In this document: positions 29,445 through 38,835 of the stretch, piece after piece
How positions within the stretch are numbered: the first letter of the stretch is position 1
Layout: each line of letters begins with the position of its first letter
Assembly: GCA_016793925.1 (NCBI GenBank)
Contig: JAEULH010000010.1
Location: 17,633-81,632 of the forward strand
DNA: 64,000 nucleotides
Origin: Rhodospirillales bacterium
GTDB taxonomy: Bacteria; Pseudomonadota; Alphaproteobacteria; Rhodospirillales; Defluviicoccaceae
Reading direction: 5' to 3'
Notes under the pieces: model-generated
What the model was told of the DNA's origin: nothing
Databases searched by the model: none
Seen by the model: the letters and a program-made list of their open reading frames with translations, nothing else
Translations under genes and position numbers: made by a program

Positions 29445-30266
29445 TCAGTCGAGGCTGAGCACCATCTGCTCGCGGGCGACGATGCTTCCCGCCCAGGCTG
29501 CGCGCGCCTCCTCCTCGATCCGGTCCATGAACGCATCGTCGTGTTCGGGATCGTGGTGGAAAATGACAAGCTGCTTGGCCCCCGCCATGCGGCACAAACG
29601 CATGCCCTCGTTCCAGGTCGAGTGGCCCCATCCCACTCGGCTCGGGAACTCCTCCTCGGTGTACGTGCTGTCGTAGATGACGAGATCGGCGCCCTCGATC
29701 AGGCCGAGGATGTTCTGGTTGGGCTGCCCCGGGACGTGCTCGGTGTCTGTGACATAGCAGGCCGCCTTGCCGGCGTGCTCGATGCGGTATCCGGTCGCGC
29801 CATTGGGGTGGTTCAGCGGGGCGGTCCGGATCGAGACGCCGGGGTAGAGCTGGAAACTGTCGCCGGCTTCGAAGTCTTCGAACTCGACGATCGCCTTCAT
29901 CGCTTCGAGCGGCACGGGAAAGACCGGTTCGTGCATCTGCTGGGCGAGGATGTTGTGCACGCCGCCGTAGTTCTTGAGATGGCCGGCCTTGACGTGGACG
30001 CGCCGCTTCGGGTCGTAGGCGGGGCGGAAGAACGGAAAGCCGCTGATGTGGTCCCAGTGGGAATGACTGAGAAGGAGATGGATCTCGCGAACGTCGGCTT
30101 CGAGCAGCACCTTTCCCAGGCAGCGGATACCGGTGCCCGCGTCAAGCACGAAGCGTTGTCCGCCGACGGCGACCTCGATGCAGCTTGTATGGCCCCCGTA
30201 GCGAACATGCGTCGCCGAAGAGCATGCGATGCTGCCCCTCACGCCCCAGAACCTTAAGTTGAACAT
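29445..30266 (-). CDS. Metallo-beta-lactamase-fold hydrolase
   Basis: The protein has 273 aa. The N-terminus FNLRFWGVRGSIACS and the di-metal motif HSHWDH (68-73) identify an MBL-fold hydrolase of the type that opens with WGVRGS; later metal ligands are seen in DTEH and in the terminal FHHDP. It lacks extra domains and a signal peptide, so it acts in the cytosol. Relatives are variously annotated as phosphodiesterases, but I cannot assign the substrate. The start at 30266 is supported by an AAGG at about 15 nt and by the conserved N-terminus. A possible link to the nearby cAMP/c-di-GMP genes is speculation. Confidence 0.8.
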   Translation of the reverse strand: MFNLRFWGVRGSIACSSATHVRYGGHTSCIEVAVGGQRFVLDAGTGIRCLGKVLLEADVREIHLLLSHSHWDHISGFPFFRPAYDPKRRVHVKAGHLKNYGGVHNILAQQMHEPVFPVPLEAMKAIVEFEDFEAGDSFQLYPGVSIRTAPLNHPNGATGYRIEHAGKAACYVTDTEHVPGQPNQNILGLIEGADLVIYDSTYTEEEFPSRVGWGHSTWNEGMRLCRMAGAKQLVIFHHDPEHDDAFMDRIEEEARAAWAGSIVAREQMVLSLD

Positions 30267-30363
30267 CCGGCCGCTCGCCTTCCCTTATTCCGACGTGCGT
30301 CTTCGACCTGGTCGCAAACGTCCATCTCTAGCGCGGCCGACGCTGCGTTGTCTGTAATCCGTA

Positions 30364-31092
30364 TCACAGTCCGACAACAACGGGCGCGCCGACGGAAAGT
30401 TCGAGGCGATCGGCAGCGCGGCCCTGGTTCGCCGCAATCTCGAGCAGACCATTGGCGTTTTCGTAGCAGAGCAGCGAGCCGGCCGGGACATCCGAAAAGG
30501 TTCGTGCCCGGCCGATACGCATCCCGCCGGCAGACAGGCCCGCCTCGGGTGGCACGGCCGCCGCGCGAATGCCCGTAATCGCGTTGCCGAAACCATCGAT
30601 GTAGATAATCTCGGCAAGGTCGTCCGGCCAGTCCGGACATCCGCCGGCGGCGTCCTCGCGCTCCCGGCCGGGGACGCCGGCCCCGCGCGCCAGCGACGCC
30701 GCCACCGGAGCGAACAGGTCCCTGCCGTGGAAGGTCGCCGAGAGCCGCGGCGGCGACCAGGTGATCTCCCACCAACGCGGCGCGGCTGCCCGACGCGCGA
30801 CCAGTTCGAACAGGCCGTTGTCGGGCCCGACGAACCACTGCCCGTTCGCGCGAAGGAGGACGGGACGGCGGGCGCTGCCGACGCCCGGATCGATCACCGC
30901 GAGGAAGACCGCGCCCGGCGGAAATGCCCCCGCCAGCGCCGCGAGCAGGTAGGCGGCCGCCTGGACACGGCAGGCCGGCGCATCATCGATGAGATCGACG
31001 ACCGGCACACCGGGCGCGTCGCGGTGAAGCGCGGCTTTGACCTGGCCCGTATACAAACCCGTCACACCGAAGTCGGTAAACATCACGATCAT
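30364..31092 (-). CDS. SAM hydrolase (SAM-dependent halogenase/DUF62 family)
   Basis: The protein has 242 aa. The family start IVMFTDFG (with D7), the block AVIDPGVGSARRPV and the block TFHGRDLFAPVAA together give the Asp/Arg/His residues used by S-adenosyl-L-methionine hydrolases (adenosine-forming), which split SAM into adenosine and methionine with water. The halide-specific insert of fluorinases or chlorinases is not seen, so hydrolase is the likely activity. The C-terminal beta-barrel (YIDGFGNAITGI...FSDVPAGS) is complete. It is alone on its strand, 97 bp upstream of the MBL gene. Confidence 0.85.
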   Translation of the reverse strand: MIVMFTDFGVTGLYTGQVKAALHRDAPGVPVVDLIDDAPACRVQAAAYLLAALAGAFPPGAVFLAVIDPGVGSARRPVLLRANGQWFVGPDNGLFELVARRAAAPRWWEITWSPPRLSATFHGRDLFAPVAASLARGAGVPGREREDAAGGCPDWPDDLAEIIYIDGFGNAITGIRAAAVPPEAGLSAGGMRIGRARTFSDVPAGSLLCYENANGLLEIAANQGRAADRLELSVGAPVVVGL

Positions 31093-31313
31093 GCAACAAC
31101 CCCAGGGGCTGCCGATGGATCCGCCAGCTTCTGACGATTATCATCCGCAAGTGACGAGATGTCGGGTTCCCAACATCCTGAAGCATTCTGGCAGCGCCCG
31201 TGCTGGCGCAGGATGCCGGACGAGGACCCTGGCTCGGCGCTTGCATGGGATGCGAAGCCGTCAGGTGCGACGGAAAGCGCTAGGTGTCCAGGAGGTTCAG
31301 TTAGGAGCAGGCC

Positions 31314-31577
31314 ATGATCCACGGCGAAGGGCATATCATTCCGTACCGGCTCACCACCGCCGAGATTATCTACCATATGCCAGACCACCCGCGCGTTTTG
31401 CAAAACTTCATCTGGCAGGATCTCGACCTCGATCCCGATTTTCCGGTTCTGCGCCGTTTCCTGATCTACTGGCAAAAGAACATCGATGGGAAGCTGCACA
31501 CGGTAAAGATCGCAGCCTCGGCGCTTGTGAAGCCGGCGGAGTTCCGCTTCGCCGACGGCCTGCTGCAGCTTCACTAG
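31314..31577 (+). CDS. usg: Usg family protein
   Basis: The protein has 87 aa. The sequence RLTTAEIIYHMPDHPRVLQNF...WQDLDL and the ending KPAEFRFADG match the Usg family of alphaproteobacteria, first named for a gene near trp genes in Caulobacter. The function is unknown. A clear ribosome site, AGGAG, lies 7 nt before the ATG. The 220 bp upstream hold no recognisable gene and should contain the promoter. Confidence 0.88.
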   Translation: MIHGEGHIIPYRLTTAEIIYHMPDHPRVLQNFIWQDLDLDPDFPVLRRFLIYWQKNIDGKLHTVKIAASALVKPAEFRFADGLLQLH

Positions 31578-31651
31578 GAGAGAATTAAGAGCCTCGACCA
31601 TCCCCTCTCCCGCCGCGCCCAGCCGGCGGGAAAGCACGTCCTGGAGCCGGC

Positions 31652-34408
31652 TCAGGTCGCGATGGGCCGGGGAGCGGCGTCGGATGTCCGGCCGTCGGCC
31701 GGCGCTGCGTCCTCGGCCGACGCCTTCGGGGTCCTGTCGGACATGGTCAGTCGAACGCGCATGACCCCGGGCTCTTCGAAATCCGGGGCGACGCTGAAGC
31801 CGAGCTTGCGGACCAGCGTCAACATGGGCCGATTCTCGGCAAGAACCTCGCCCCAGATTTCGCCGATGCCACGGCGTTCGGCATAGGCCAGGATCTCTTC
31901 CATCAGCAGGCGGCCAAGGCCCTTGCCCTTGAGGTCGGAGCGCACCGCGATCGCGTACTCCGCGAGGGCGCCTTCGGAGTCGGCGTTGATCCGGACCACG
32001 CCCCAGATCTCTGGCTGCGGGCGGGCGTCGTGGACGAGGAGCAGCGCCATCTGCCGCTCGTAGTCGATCTGGGTCAATCCCGCCGCCATCCTGTGATCGA
32101 GCTCGCGCAAATGGGAGAAGAAGCGCAGGCGGATGTCCTCCGGCGTCAGCCGGCTCACGAACGCCTGCAAGGCCGGCTCGTCTTCGGGACGAATGGGGCG
32201 CAGCAACAGAACATCGTCTTGGCGCGAACGGACCAGCTTCTCGAGTTCTTTGGGATACGGTCGGATGGCAAGACGGTGCTCCGCCTCGCCAGCGGCCGGT
32301 GCGACCCGAATGCGCGCGGCGAGCACGAGCACGCCCTCGTGATCGGCGAGCAGCGGATTGATGTTGACCTCGGCGATTTCGCCGATATCGGTGGCGAGCT
32401 GCGCGATCTTGACCAGGGCGAGCGCGACCTCCTCCAAATTCGCCGCACGGTGACGACCGTAGCCCTGGAGCAGGTTGCCGACGGTGCTCTCGCCGATCAG
32501 TCGCAGCGCCAGGTTGATGTTCAGTGGCGGCAGCGTCACCACCTGCTCGCGCAGAACCTCGACGATCGCGCCGCCACGGCCGAAGGCGATGGCGGGACCG
32601 AAGTGCTCGTCGGTCACCATCCCGAGGCGCAGTTCGTGCGCATGACCGCGACGGACCATGGGTTCAACGGTGAACCCGTCCAGTCGCGCCTCCGGCCGGT
32701 ACTGGTGCAGGCGCCGGCGCATTCGCTCCGCCGCCGCGTGGACCGCCGCGTCCGTCTCGATGTCGAGGGCGACCCCGCCGACGTCGCCCTTGCGAATGAC
32801 GTCCGGCGAGATGATTTTGACCGCAACCGGATAGCCGATCTCGTCGGCGACGCGGACCGCGTCTTCGGCGGTTGCGGCAACGCGGTTCGGCACGGAGGGC
32901 AGGCCGTAGGCTGCGAGCACGCGCTCCACCTCCGGCTCAACCAGCCAAGTGCGACCCTCGTCGAGTGCGCCCTGCACCACGGTTCTCGCTGCCTGCTCGT
33001 CGCGGTAGAACAGTTCGGGGACCGATGGCGGCGTCTCCATCAGCATTTCCTGGTTACGTCGATAGTTCACCAGTTGCATGAATGACGCGACCGCTTGCCC
33101 CGACGAGTCGTAGTTGGCGACCTTCCTGGCGGCGAAGACGCGGCGAGCGGTCTGTCGCCCTTCCTCGTTCAGCCAGACGGTCAGCATCGGCTTGCGGCTG
33201 CTCCCGGCGAACTCCGCGGTGGCGAGCGCAACCTCCGCGGAGTCGCTGATCGCGGAGGGGCCGTGCAAGACGAGGACGCCGTCGGCTTCCGCCTCGGCCG
33301 CCAGCACATCGAGCACCGCCCGGTAGCGTTCGCCATCGGCGTCGGCGAAAACATTGACCGGATTGCGCCCCGCCCATGCCTTGGGCAAAACCGCGTCGAG
33401 CTTTGTCCGGCTCGCCTGCGAGAGCGACGACAGGCGGCCGCCGTACCGGCGGACGACGTCCGCGGCCATGGTCCCGATGCCTCGGCCGTTGCAGACGATG
33501 GCGAGGCGGTCGCCGTTGGCCCGGGTTCCGCGCGACAAAGTGCGCGCGGCGGCGATGAGCTCGTTGATCGTATCGACCGGCAGCATGCCGGCGCGGCGGA
33601 ACGCGGCCTCGTAGACGGCGCCGGCGTCGATCGAGCCTCCGTCCTCCATCGCCATCGACCCGCGACTGCCGGCACCCGCTTTGAAGACGATCACCGGCTT
33701 GATCCGCGAAACCGTCCGCGCCGCCGACATGAACTTCCGCGCATCGTTGATGCTCTCGACGTAAAGGAGGACGGCGCGGGTCCGGTAGTCGAGAGCGAGG
33801 TAGTCGAGCATGTCGCCGAAGTCGACATCGGCCATGTCGCCGAGCGAGGCGACCAGCGAGAAGCCGATCGCGCGCGGCGCCGCCCAGTCGAGGAGAAGGC
33901 CGGTGATGGACGCAGACTGGGCGACGAAAGCGAGATCTCCCGGCTCGGCGCCGACGTGGGCGTAGCTCGCGTTCAGTCCGTGCCGGGGCGCGAGCACGCC
34001 GAGGCAGGCCGGGCCCATGATCCGCATGCAGTGGGGCCTCGCGGCGTCGAGCATGGCCTGGCGCAGTCGGCGGCCGTCGCCTTCCCCGCCGCGGTCGAAT
34101 TCCGGCGACAGCACGATTGCGGCGCGCGTGCCTTTTGCGCCCAGCCGATCGATCAGCCCCGGCACCGCGTCCGGCGCGGAGGCGATGACCGCCAGATCCG
34201 GCACCACCGGAAGTTCCTCCACCGAGCGACAGGCGAGCGCGCCGCGGATCGCCTGGAGACTCTCATGGACGGGAATGATCGGCCCGTTGAAGCCGCCGTG
34301 AAAGAGGTTGCCGGCAAGCGAATAGGAGATCGAGCGCGGATCCCTGTCGGCTCCGAAGAACGCGATCGAGCGCGGCTCGAACAGGCGCTTGAGGTTGCGG
34401 GCGCTCAT
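31652..34408 (-). CDS. Second Pat-like acyl-CoA synthetase / GNAT acetyltransferase
   Basis: The protein has 918 aa with the same domain order as the protein encoded at 23532-26216: CoA-binding domain (MSARNLKRLFEPRSIAFFGA at the start), ligase domain, ATP-grasp (YPVAVKIISPDVIRKGDVGGV) and a C-terminal GNAT domain with AVRSDLKGKGLGRLLM. It is a paralogue rather than a recent duplicate, since the two differ throughout. The ATG at 34408 is preferred because GAGG lies 6 nt upstream and the family N-terminus begins here; an open but non-homologous frame continues upstream through the next gene. It lies 47 bp downstream of a gamma-carbonic anhydrase gene and may share its promoter. Confidence 0.87.
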   Translation of the reverse strand: MSARNLKRLFEPRSIAFFGADRDPRSISYSLAGNLFHGGFNGPIIPVHESLQAIRGALACRSVEELPVVPDLAVIASAPDAVPGLIDRLGAKGTRAAIVLSPEFDRGGEGDGRRLRQAMLDAARPHCMRIMGPACLGVLAPRHGLNASYAHVGAEPGDLAFVAQSASITGLLLDWAAPRAIGFSLVASLGDMADVDFGDMLDYLALDYRTRAVLLYVESINDARKFMSAARTVSRIKPVIVFKAGAGSRGSMAMEDGGSIDAGAVYEAAFRRAGMLPVDTINELIAAARTLSRGTRANGDRLAIVCNGRGIGTMAADVVRRYGGRLSSLSQASRTKLDAVLPKAWAGRNPVNVFADADGERYRAVLDVLAAEAEADGVLVLHGPSAISDSAEVALATAEFAGSSRKPMLTVWLNEEGRQTARRVFAARKVANYDSSGQAVASFMQLVNYRRNQEMLMETPPSVPELFYRDEQAARTVVQGALDEGRTWLVEPEVERVLAAYGLPSVPNRVAATAEDAVRVADEIGYPVAVKIISPDVIRKGDVGGVALDIETDAAVHAAAERMRRRLHQYRPEARLDGFTVEPMVRRGHAHELRLGMVTDEHFGPAIAFGRGGAIVEVLREQVVTLPPLNINLALRLIGESTVGNLLQGYGRHRAANLEEVALALVKIAQLATDIGEIAEVNINPLLADHEGVLVLAARIRVAPAAGEAEHRLAIRPYPKELEKLVRSRQDDVLLLRPIRPEDEPALQAFVSRLTPEDIRLRFFSHLRELDHRMAAGLTQIDYERQMALLLVHDARPQPEIWGVVRINADSEGALAEYAIAVRSDLKGKGLGRLLMEEILAYAERRGIGEIWGEVLAENRPMLTLVRKLGFSVAPDFEEPGVMRVRLTMSDRTPKASAEDAAPADGRTSDAAPRPIAT

Positions 34409-34455
34409 CGCAGCCTCGCGAAAGCCGCGCCCGCCGGCATGAAACCGATCACCGC

Positions 34456-34980
34456 TTAACCGTCGACCGCAAGACCCGCGCGGTAACGTTGCCAGTTGGC
34501 GACGTATTTCGCCGCCCCGCTCTGCATCCGCTCGATCTGCTCTTCGCTCAGGGTCTTGACGACCTTCGCCGGGGCGCCGAGCACCATGGAACCGTCGGGA
34601 ATCTCGCGACCTTCCGGGATCATCGCCTTGGCCCCGATCAGGCAATTCCGCCCGATCCTGACGCCATTGAGGATAACGCTGTTGATGCCGATGAGGCTGC
34701 CGTCGCCGATGGTGCAGCCGTGCATCATCACCAGGTGGCCGACCGTGACATTGCGCCCGACGGTCAGCGGATAGCCGGGGTCGGTATGCAGGACGCAGCC
34801 GTCCTGGATGTTCGAGTTTTCGCCGATGTCGATCAGCTCGTTGTCGCCGCGCAGCACCGCGTTCCACCAGACGCTCGCGTTGCGCCCGAGCCTGACCTTG
34901 CCGATGACGACTGCGCTGGGCGCGATCCAGTAGTCGTCGCCTTCGGTTTCGACCCGGATTCCATCGAGTGCGTATCTCAT
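34456..34980 (-). CDS. Gamma-carbonic anhydrase family protein (left-handed beta-helix)
   Basis: The protein has 174 aa. Hexapeptide repeats of the LbH fold fill residues 15-140 (for example [22 protein letters not shown] and [16 protein letters not shown]). The gamma-CA metal histidines are visible in [14 protein letters not shown]; the trimer would bind one metal per interface. YrdA/CaiE-type homologues often lack strong carbonic anhydrase activity. The ribosome site AGGCGAGG precedes the ATG. The gene is divergent from the MaoC-Ptb operon and upstream of the second Pat-like gene. Confidence 0.88.
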   Translation of the reverse strand: MRYALDGIRVETEGDDYWIAPSAVVIGKVRLGRNASVWWNAVLRGDNELIDIGENSNIQDGCVLHTDPGYPLTVGRNVTVGHLVMMHGCTIGDGSLIGINSVILNGVRIGRNCLIGAKAMIPEGREIPDGSMVLGAPAKVVKTLSEEQIERMQSGAAKYVANWQRYRAGLAVDG

Positions 34981-35287
34981 CGCCTCGCCTGCGCTCCCTG
35001 CTGATCTGATCTCCGCCCGCCGCGGCAGGCTCGACGCTAAAGCGATTGGCCGCTGCAGGCAACGACAACGGCCGCTTCGATACGGATCGCCAGGCCCGAC
35101 GCGGCAGCGATCGATGACAATTCCGTAACGCCAAGGACAACCCTTGCCGGTTCCGTCCGAGGAGGTTTAAGATCGCGACGATGCTGCACCGCAATACGAA
35201 CCGGCGCGCCGTCAGGGACGCGTGGCCGGAGCGCGCACGGAGAGGCACTCGCCGGCGCGGCGGATGGTCGGGAAGGACCGATCAGCA
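34981..35287. other. Divergent intergenic region between gamma-CA and MaoC-Ptb genes
   Basis: This 307-bp gap should carry the promoters for the two divergent transcription units. I see no convincing -35/-10 pair, no RNA fold and no short gene in it. An AGGAGG followed by TTTAAG at about 35159-35170 resembles a ribosome site but no coding frame with protein-like composition follows. Confidence 0.6.
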
Positions 35288-36703
35288 ATGACCAGAATGA
35301 TCGAGAACAAGACGTTCGACGAGATCGCCGTCGGCGACAGCGCCAGCATGGTGCGGATGCTCCACGCCGGCGATGCCGAAACATGGGCCGCGGTGACCGG
35401 CAACATCAACCTCATCGACCTCGACCCCGGACCCGCGGATACTTCGATGTTCTCCCACGGCGGCGGCCAGGTCATGTGGGCGGCCACCCTTTTTTCGACA
35501 TTGGCGGGCACGGAGCTGCCCGGGCTTGGCTCGGTGACGACCGGTGCCGACATTCGCTTCCACCGTCCCGTTACGATCGATGTGCCGATCAAGGTCAGCA
35601 TCACCGTGACGGAAAAGAAGCCGGCGGAAAGCGCGGTCGTTCTGGACTGCGCCGCGGTCGATGCGGCCGGCCAGCTCTTCGTGAGCGGCTCGATCGAGGT
35701 GGTTGCCGCCAGGATGAAGCAGCGCTTCCCCCTGCGCGACCTGCCCAAGGTCCAGTTGCGCCGCGAGGAGCGTTACCTGCAACTCATTCAGTTGTGCGAG
35801 GGCCTGCCGTCGCTGCCGACGGCGGTGGTTCATCCTTGCAGCGACGATGCGCTGGTGGGCGCGATTGAAGCCGCGGAGCTCAACCTGATCGTGCCCGTCC
35901 TGGTTGGACCGGCGGCGAAAATCCGCGCGGTCGCCGAGAAAGCCGGTCTCGACATCTCGCCCTACCGCCTCATCGACTCGCAGCACAGCCACCATTCGGC
36001 CGAGCTGGCGGTCGCACTGGTCCGCGACGGCGAGGTTCAGGCGCTGATGAAGGGCAGCCTGCACACCGACGAGCTGCTCGAGGCGGTGATGGTCCGGGAC
36101 AGCGGGTTGCGCACCGAGCGACGGATCAGCCACTGCTTCCTCCTCAGCGTCCCGACCTATGCACGGCCGATCATCGTCAGCGACGCCGCGATCAACATCA
36201 CGCCGACGCTCCAGGACAAGGCCCACATTTGCCAGAACGCCATCGACCTCGCCCGCGCGCTTGGGATCCGCGAGCCCAAGGTCGCGATCCTCTCGGCGGT
36301 GGAGACGGTGACCCCGAAGATCCCGTCGACGCTGGACGCGGCTGCGCTGTGCAAGATGGCCGACCGCGGTCAGATCACGGGCGGCCTGCTCGACGGCCCG
36401 CTCGCCTTCGACAACGCCGTCGACGTTGGGGCGGCCATGACCAAGGGCATCGTCTCGCCGGTCGCCGGGCTGGCCGACATCCTCATCGTCCCCAACCTCG
36501 AAGCCGGCAACATGCTGGCCAAGCAGCTCACCTTCATGGCCGAAGCCGAGGCCGCCGGCATCGTCGTCGGCGCGCGCGCGCCGATCATCCTCACCAGCCG
36601 CGCCGACAGCGCCCGCACGCGACTTGCTTCGTGCGCCGTCGCCGTGCTGATGGCCGAAGCGCAGCGCAAGGGCGAGGCGCTGCTCAAGGCCGCGGCGGAG
36701 TAG
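35288..36703 (+). CDS. Bifunctional MaoC-like enoyl-CoA hydratase / phosphate acyltransferase
   Basis: The protein has 471 aa. Residues 1-140 are a MaoC-like hot-dog domain (FDEIAVGDSASMVRML, then HGGGQVMWAATLFST and IRFHRPVTIDVPIKV). Residues about 160-471 are a phosphotransacetylase/phosphotransbutyrylase domain (NLIVPVLVGPAAKI, ALMKGSLHTDELL, GPLAFDNAVDVGAA). It would hydrate an enoyl-CoA and exchange CoA for phosphate to give an acyl phosphate. The downstream acetate kinase and FabI genes form an operon with it, an arrangement known in alphaproteobacteria. The ATG at 35288 is chosen by homology; AGGA is about 12 nt upstream. Confidence 0.9.
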   Translation: MTRMIENKTFDEIAVGDSASMVRMLHAGDAETWAAVTGNINLIDLDPGPADTSMFSHGGGQVMWAATLFSTLAGTELPGLGSVTTGADIRFHRPVTIDVPIKVSITVTEKKPAESAVVLDCAAVDAAGQLFVSGSIEVVAARMKQRFPLRDLPKVQLRREERYLQLIQLCEGLPSLPTAVVHPCSDDALVGAIEAAELNLIVPVLVGPAAKIRAVAEKAGLDISPYRLIDSQHSHHSAELAVALVRDGEVQALMKGSLHTDELLEAVMVRDSGLRTERRISHCFLLSVPTYARPIIVSDAAINITPTLQDKAHICQNAIDLARALGIREPKVAILSAVETVTPKIPSTLDAAALCKMADRGQITGGLLDGPLAFDNAVDVGAAMTKGIVSPVAGLADILIVPNLEAGNMLAKQLTFMAEAEAAGIVVGARAPIILTSRADSARTRLASCAVAVLMAEAQRKGEALLKAAAE

Positions 36704-36708
36704 CGCCG

Positions 36709-37911
36709 GTGCCGGCCGCCGTCCTCGTCATCAACGCCGGTTCGTCGAGCATCAAGTTCGCGGCCTACGCGGATGCCGGCGACAACAAGGGCGACGGGCC
36801 GGACCTGGTCTGCAAGGGTCAGCTCGAGGGCATCGGCAGCGATCCCGGCTTCATCGTCAAGGACGCCGCCGGGGGGACGCTCTGCGCACATGACGAATGG
36901 CCGCGCGGCTCGCCCCTCGATCACGCCGGCGCCATGCGCTTCATCCTCGGCTGGCTCGACGAGAGCGGGCTCGACCTCGACATCGTCGCCGCCGGTCACC
37001 GGGTGGTTCACGGCGGCCTCGACTATGACCGGCCGATCCGGATCGACGAGGCGGTGCTGACTGCGCTGGCGGCTCTCATTCCGCTCGCGCCGCTGCACCA
37101 GCCGCACAACCTCGCGGGCATTCGCGCCATCGCCGAGGTCAACCCGAGCCTGCCGCAGGTCGCGTGTTTCGACACCGCATTCCACCGCAACAAGCCGCCG
37201 GCGGCCGAGATCTTCGCCCTGCCGCGGGCGCTGACCGACAGCGGCATCCACCGATACGGCTTCCACGGCCTGTCCTACGAGTACATCGCCCGAAGGCTGC
37301 CGCAGGTCGTGCCGCAGGCGCGCCGGGTCGTCGTCGCCCACCTCGGCAACGGCGCCAGCATGTGCGCGATCCGCGACGGCCGCAGCGTCGATTCGACCAT
37401 GGGCTTCACCGCCGTCGACGGCCTGCCGATGGGAACCCGTACCGGCGCCCTCGACCCCGGCGTCGTCCTGTACCTGTTGCAGGCGCGCGGCTACACCGCC
37501 GAAGCGATCGAGCGGCTGCTCTACAAGGAATCCGGCCTGCTTGGCGTCTCGGAAATCAGCAACGACATGCGCGACCTGCTCGCCAGCGACGATCCGCGCG
37601 CCGGCGAGGCGATCGATCTGTTCTGCTACCAGATCGCGAAAAACCTGGGCGCGCTGGCCGCTGCAGCGGGAGGCCTCGACGCCTTCGTCTTCACCGCCGG
37701 CATCGGCGAACACGCGGCCGAGATCCGGGCCCGCGTCTGCGCGCAGGCCGCGTGGATGGGGATCAGGCTGGACCCGGCCGCCAACGAACGCGACGCCCAG
37801 CGGCTTTCGGCCGACGACAGCGCCGTGTCGGTCTGGGTGATCCCGACGGACGAAGAGCGGATGATCGCGATCCATACCCGCAGCGTCCTCACGCACGTCG
37901 CTGCCCCGTGA
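36709..37911 (+). CDS. ackA: Acetate/propionate kinase
   Basis: The protein has 400 aa and makes ATP from acyl phosphate and ADP. The ASKHA-fold phosphate-1 motif INAGSSSIKF is at the N-terminus, followed by GHRVVHGG, CFDTAFH, RYGFHGLSYEYI, AHLGNGASM and FTAGIGEHA, the full set of acetate kinase motifs. The GTG start lies 5 nt after the MaoC-Ptb stop. With the upstream phosphotransacylase it would convert acyl-CoA to acid plus ATP; acetyl or longer acyl groups are possible given the MaoC domain. Acetyl phosphate would also feed non-enzymatic lysine acetylation. Confidence 0.94.
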   Translation: MPAAVLVINAGSSSIKFAAYADAGDNKGDGPDLVCKGQLEGIGSDPGFIVKDAAGGTLCAHDEWPRGSPLDHAGAMRFILGWLDESGLDLDIVAAGHRVVHGGLDYDRPIRIDEAVLTALAALIPLAPLHQPHNLAGIRAIAEVNPSLPQVACFDTAFHRNKPPAAEIFALPRALTDSGIHRYGFHGLSYEYIARRLPQVVPQARRVVVAHLGNGASMCAIRDGRSVDSTMGFTAVDGLPMGTRTGALDPGVVLYLLQARGYTAEAIERLLYKESGLLGVSEISNDMRDLLASDDPRAGEAIDLFCYQIAKNLGALAAAAGGLDAFVFTAGIGEHAAEIRARVCAQAAWMGIRLDPAANERDAQRLSADDSAVSVWVIPTDEERMIAIHTRSVLTHVAAP

Positions 37912-37940
37912 ACAGTCGGTGAGCAAAAGGAGCCTCGACA

Positions 37941-38774
37941 ATGTCAGATGCGCCAATCGATCCCGCCGATCCGGCCCTGCAGCCGCTGGACTTTCCGACC
38001 TCGCCGCTGGCCGGACGCAAGGCGCTGGTGATCGGCATCGCCAACAAGGACTCGATCGCCTACGGCTGCGCTCGCGCCCTGCGCGCCTTCGGCGCCGACC
38101 TGTCGATCACCTACCTTAACGACAAGACCAAGCGCTACACCGGCCAGCTCGCCCAGGCGCTGGAGGTCGACGAAGCCCTGTATCTGCCCTGCGACGTGCG
38201 CGAACCGGGACAGATCGAAGCCGTGTTCGAGCAGGTCGAGCGGAGCTGGGGCAAGCTTCACGTGCTGCTGCATTCGATCGCGTACGCGCCGCGCGAGGAT
38301 CTTCACGGCCGGGTGACCGATGTCTCCGGCGCGGGCTTCGCCGAGACCATGCAGATTTCGGTCTATTCACTGATTCAGATGGCCAAGCTGGCCGAGCCGC
38401 TGATGGCCAAGGAAGGCGGCACGATCTTCACCATGAGCTACTTCGGCGGCGAAAAGGTCATCCCGCACTACGGGATCATGGGTCCGGCGAAGGCGGCGCT
38501 GGAGACCGTCGCCAAGTACCTGGCCTGGGAGCTCGGCCCGAAGGGCATCCGCGTCAACATCATCTCGCCCGGTCCGGTGAAAACCCGCGCCGCGTCGGGC
38601 ATCGATCGTTTCGACGAACTCCTCGACGAGACAAAAGGCCGCGCGCCGGCGCGGATGCTGGTCGAGCCGCAGCAGGTCGGCTACGCGACCGCCGCGCTCG
38701 CCTGCGACTTCGCCAATATCGTCACCGGCGAGGTCCTGTACATGGACGGCGGCTACAACATCATGGGCGGATGA
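37941..38774 (+). CDS. fabI: Enoyl-[acyl-carrier-protein] reductase FabI (copy 1, Ptb-Ack operon)
   Basis: The protein has 277 aa. The NADH-binding start ALVIGIANKDSIAYG and the FabI-type catalytic residues Y167, Y177 and K184 (in SYFGGEKVIPHYGIMGPAK) identify it as the last enzyme of the fatty acid elongation cycle. AAAGGAG lies upstream of the ATG. It is the third gene of the MaoC-Ptb/AckA unit and differs clearly from the second FabI at 59183-60043. The neighbours make a role in short-chain acyl metabolism possible, but ordinary FabI activity is the safest call. Confidence 0.92.
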   Translation: MSDAPIDPADPALQPLDFPTSPLAGRKALVIGIANKDSIAYGCARALRAFGADLSITYLNDKTKRYTGQLAQALEVDEALYLPCDVREPGQIEAVFEQVERSWGKLHVLLHSIAYAPREDLHGRVTDVSGAGFAETMQISVYSLIQMAKLAEPLMAKEGGTIFTMSYFGGEKVIPHYGIMGPAKAALETVAKYLAWELGPKGIRVNIISPGPVKTRAASGIDRFDELLDETKGRAPARMLVEPQQVGYATAALACDFANIVTGEVLYMDGGYNIMGG

Positions 38775-38835
38775 CGAGGGCGACGGTCCTCTCCGAGGCT
38801 CACCGAGCGCCCCGGCAAACGCCCATCGTGTGCCT

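Noticed and set aside
31093..31313. Short plus-strand frame crossing the usg upstream region (includes PPASDDYHPQV)
   Set aside because: It continues out of frame through usg and loses coding character; no ribosome site. The region is better seen as a promoter region.
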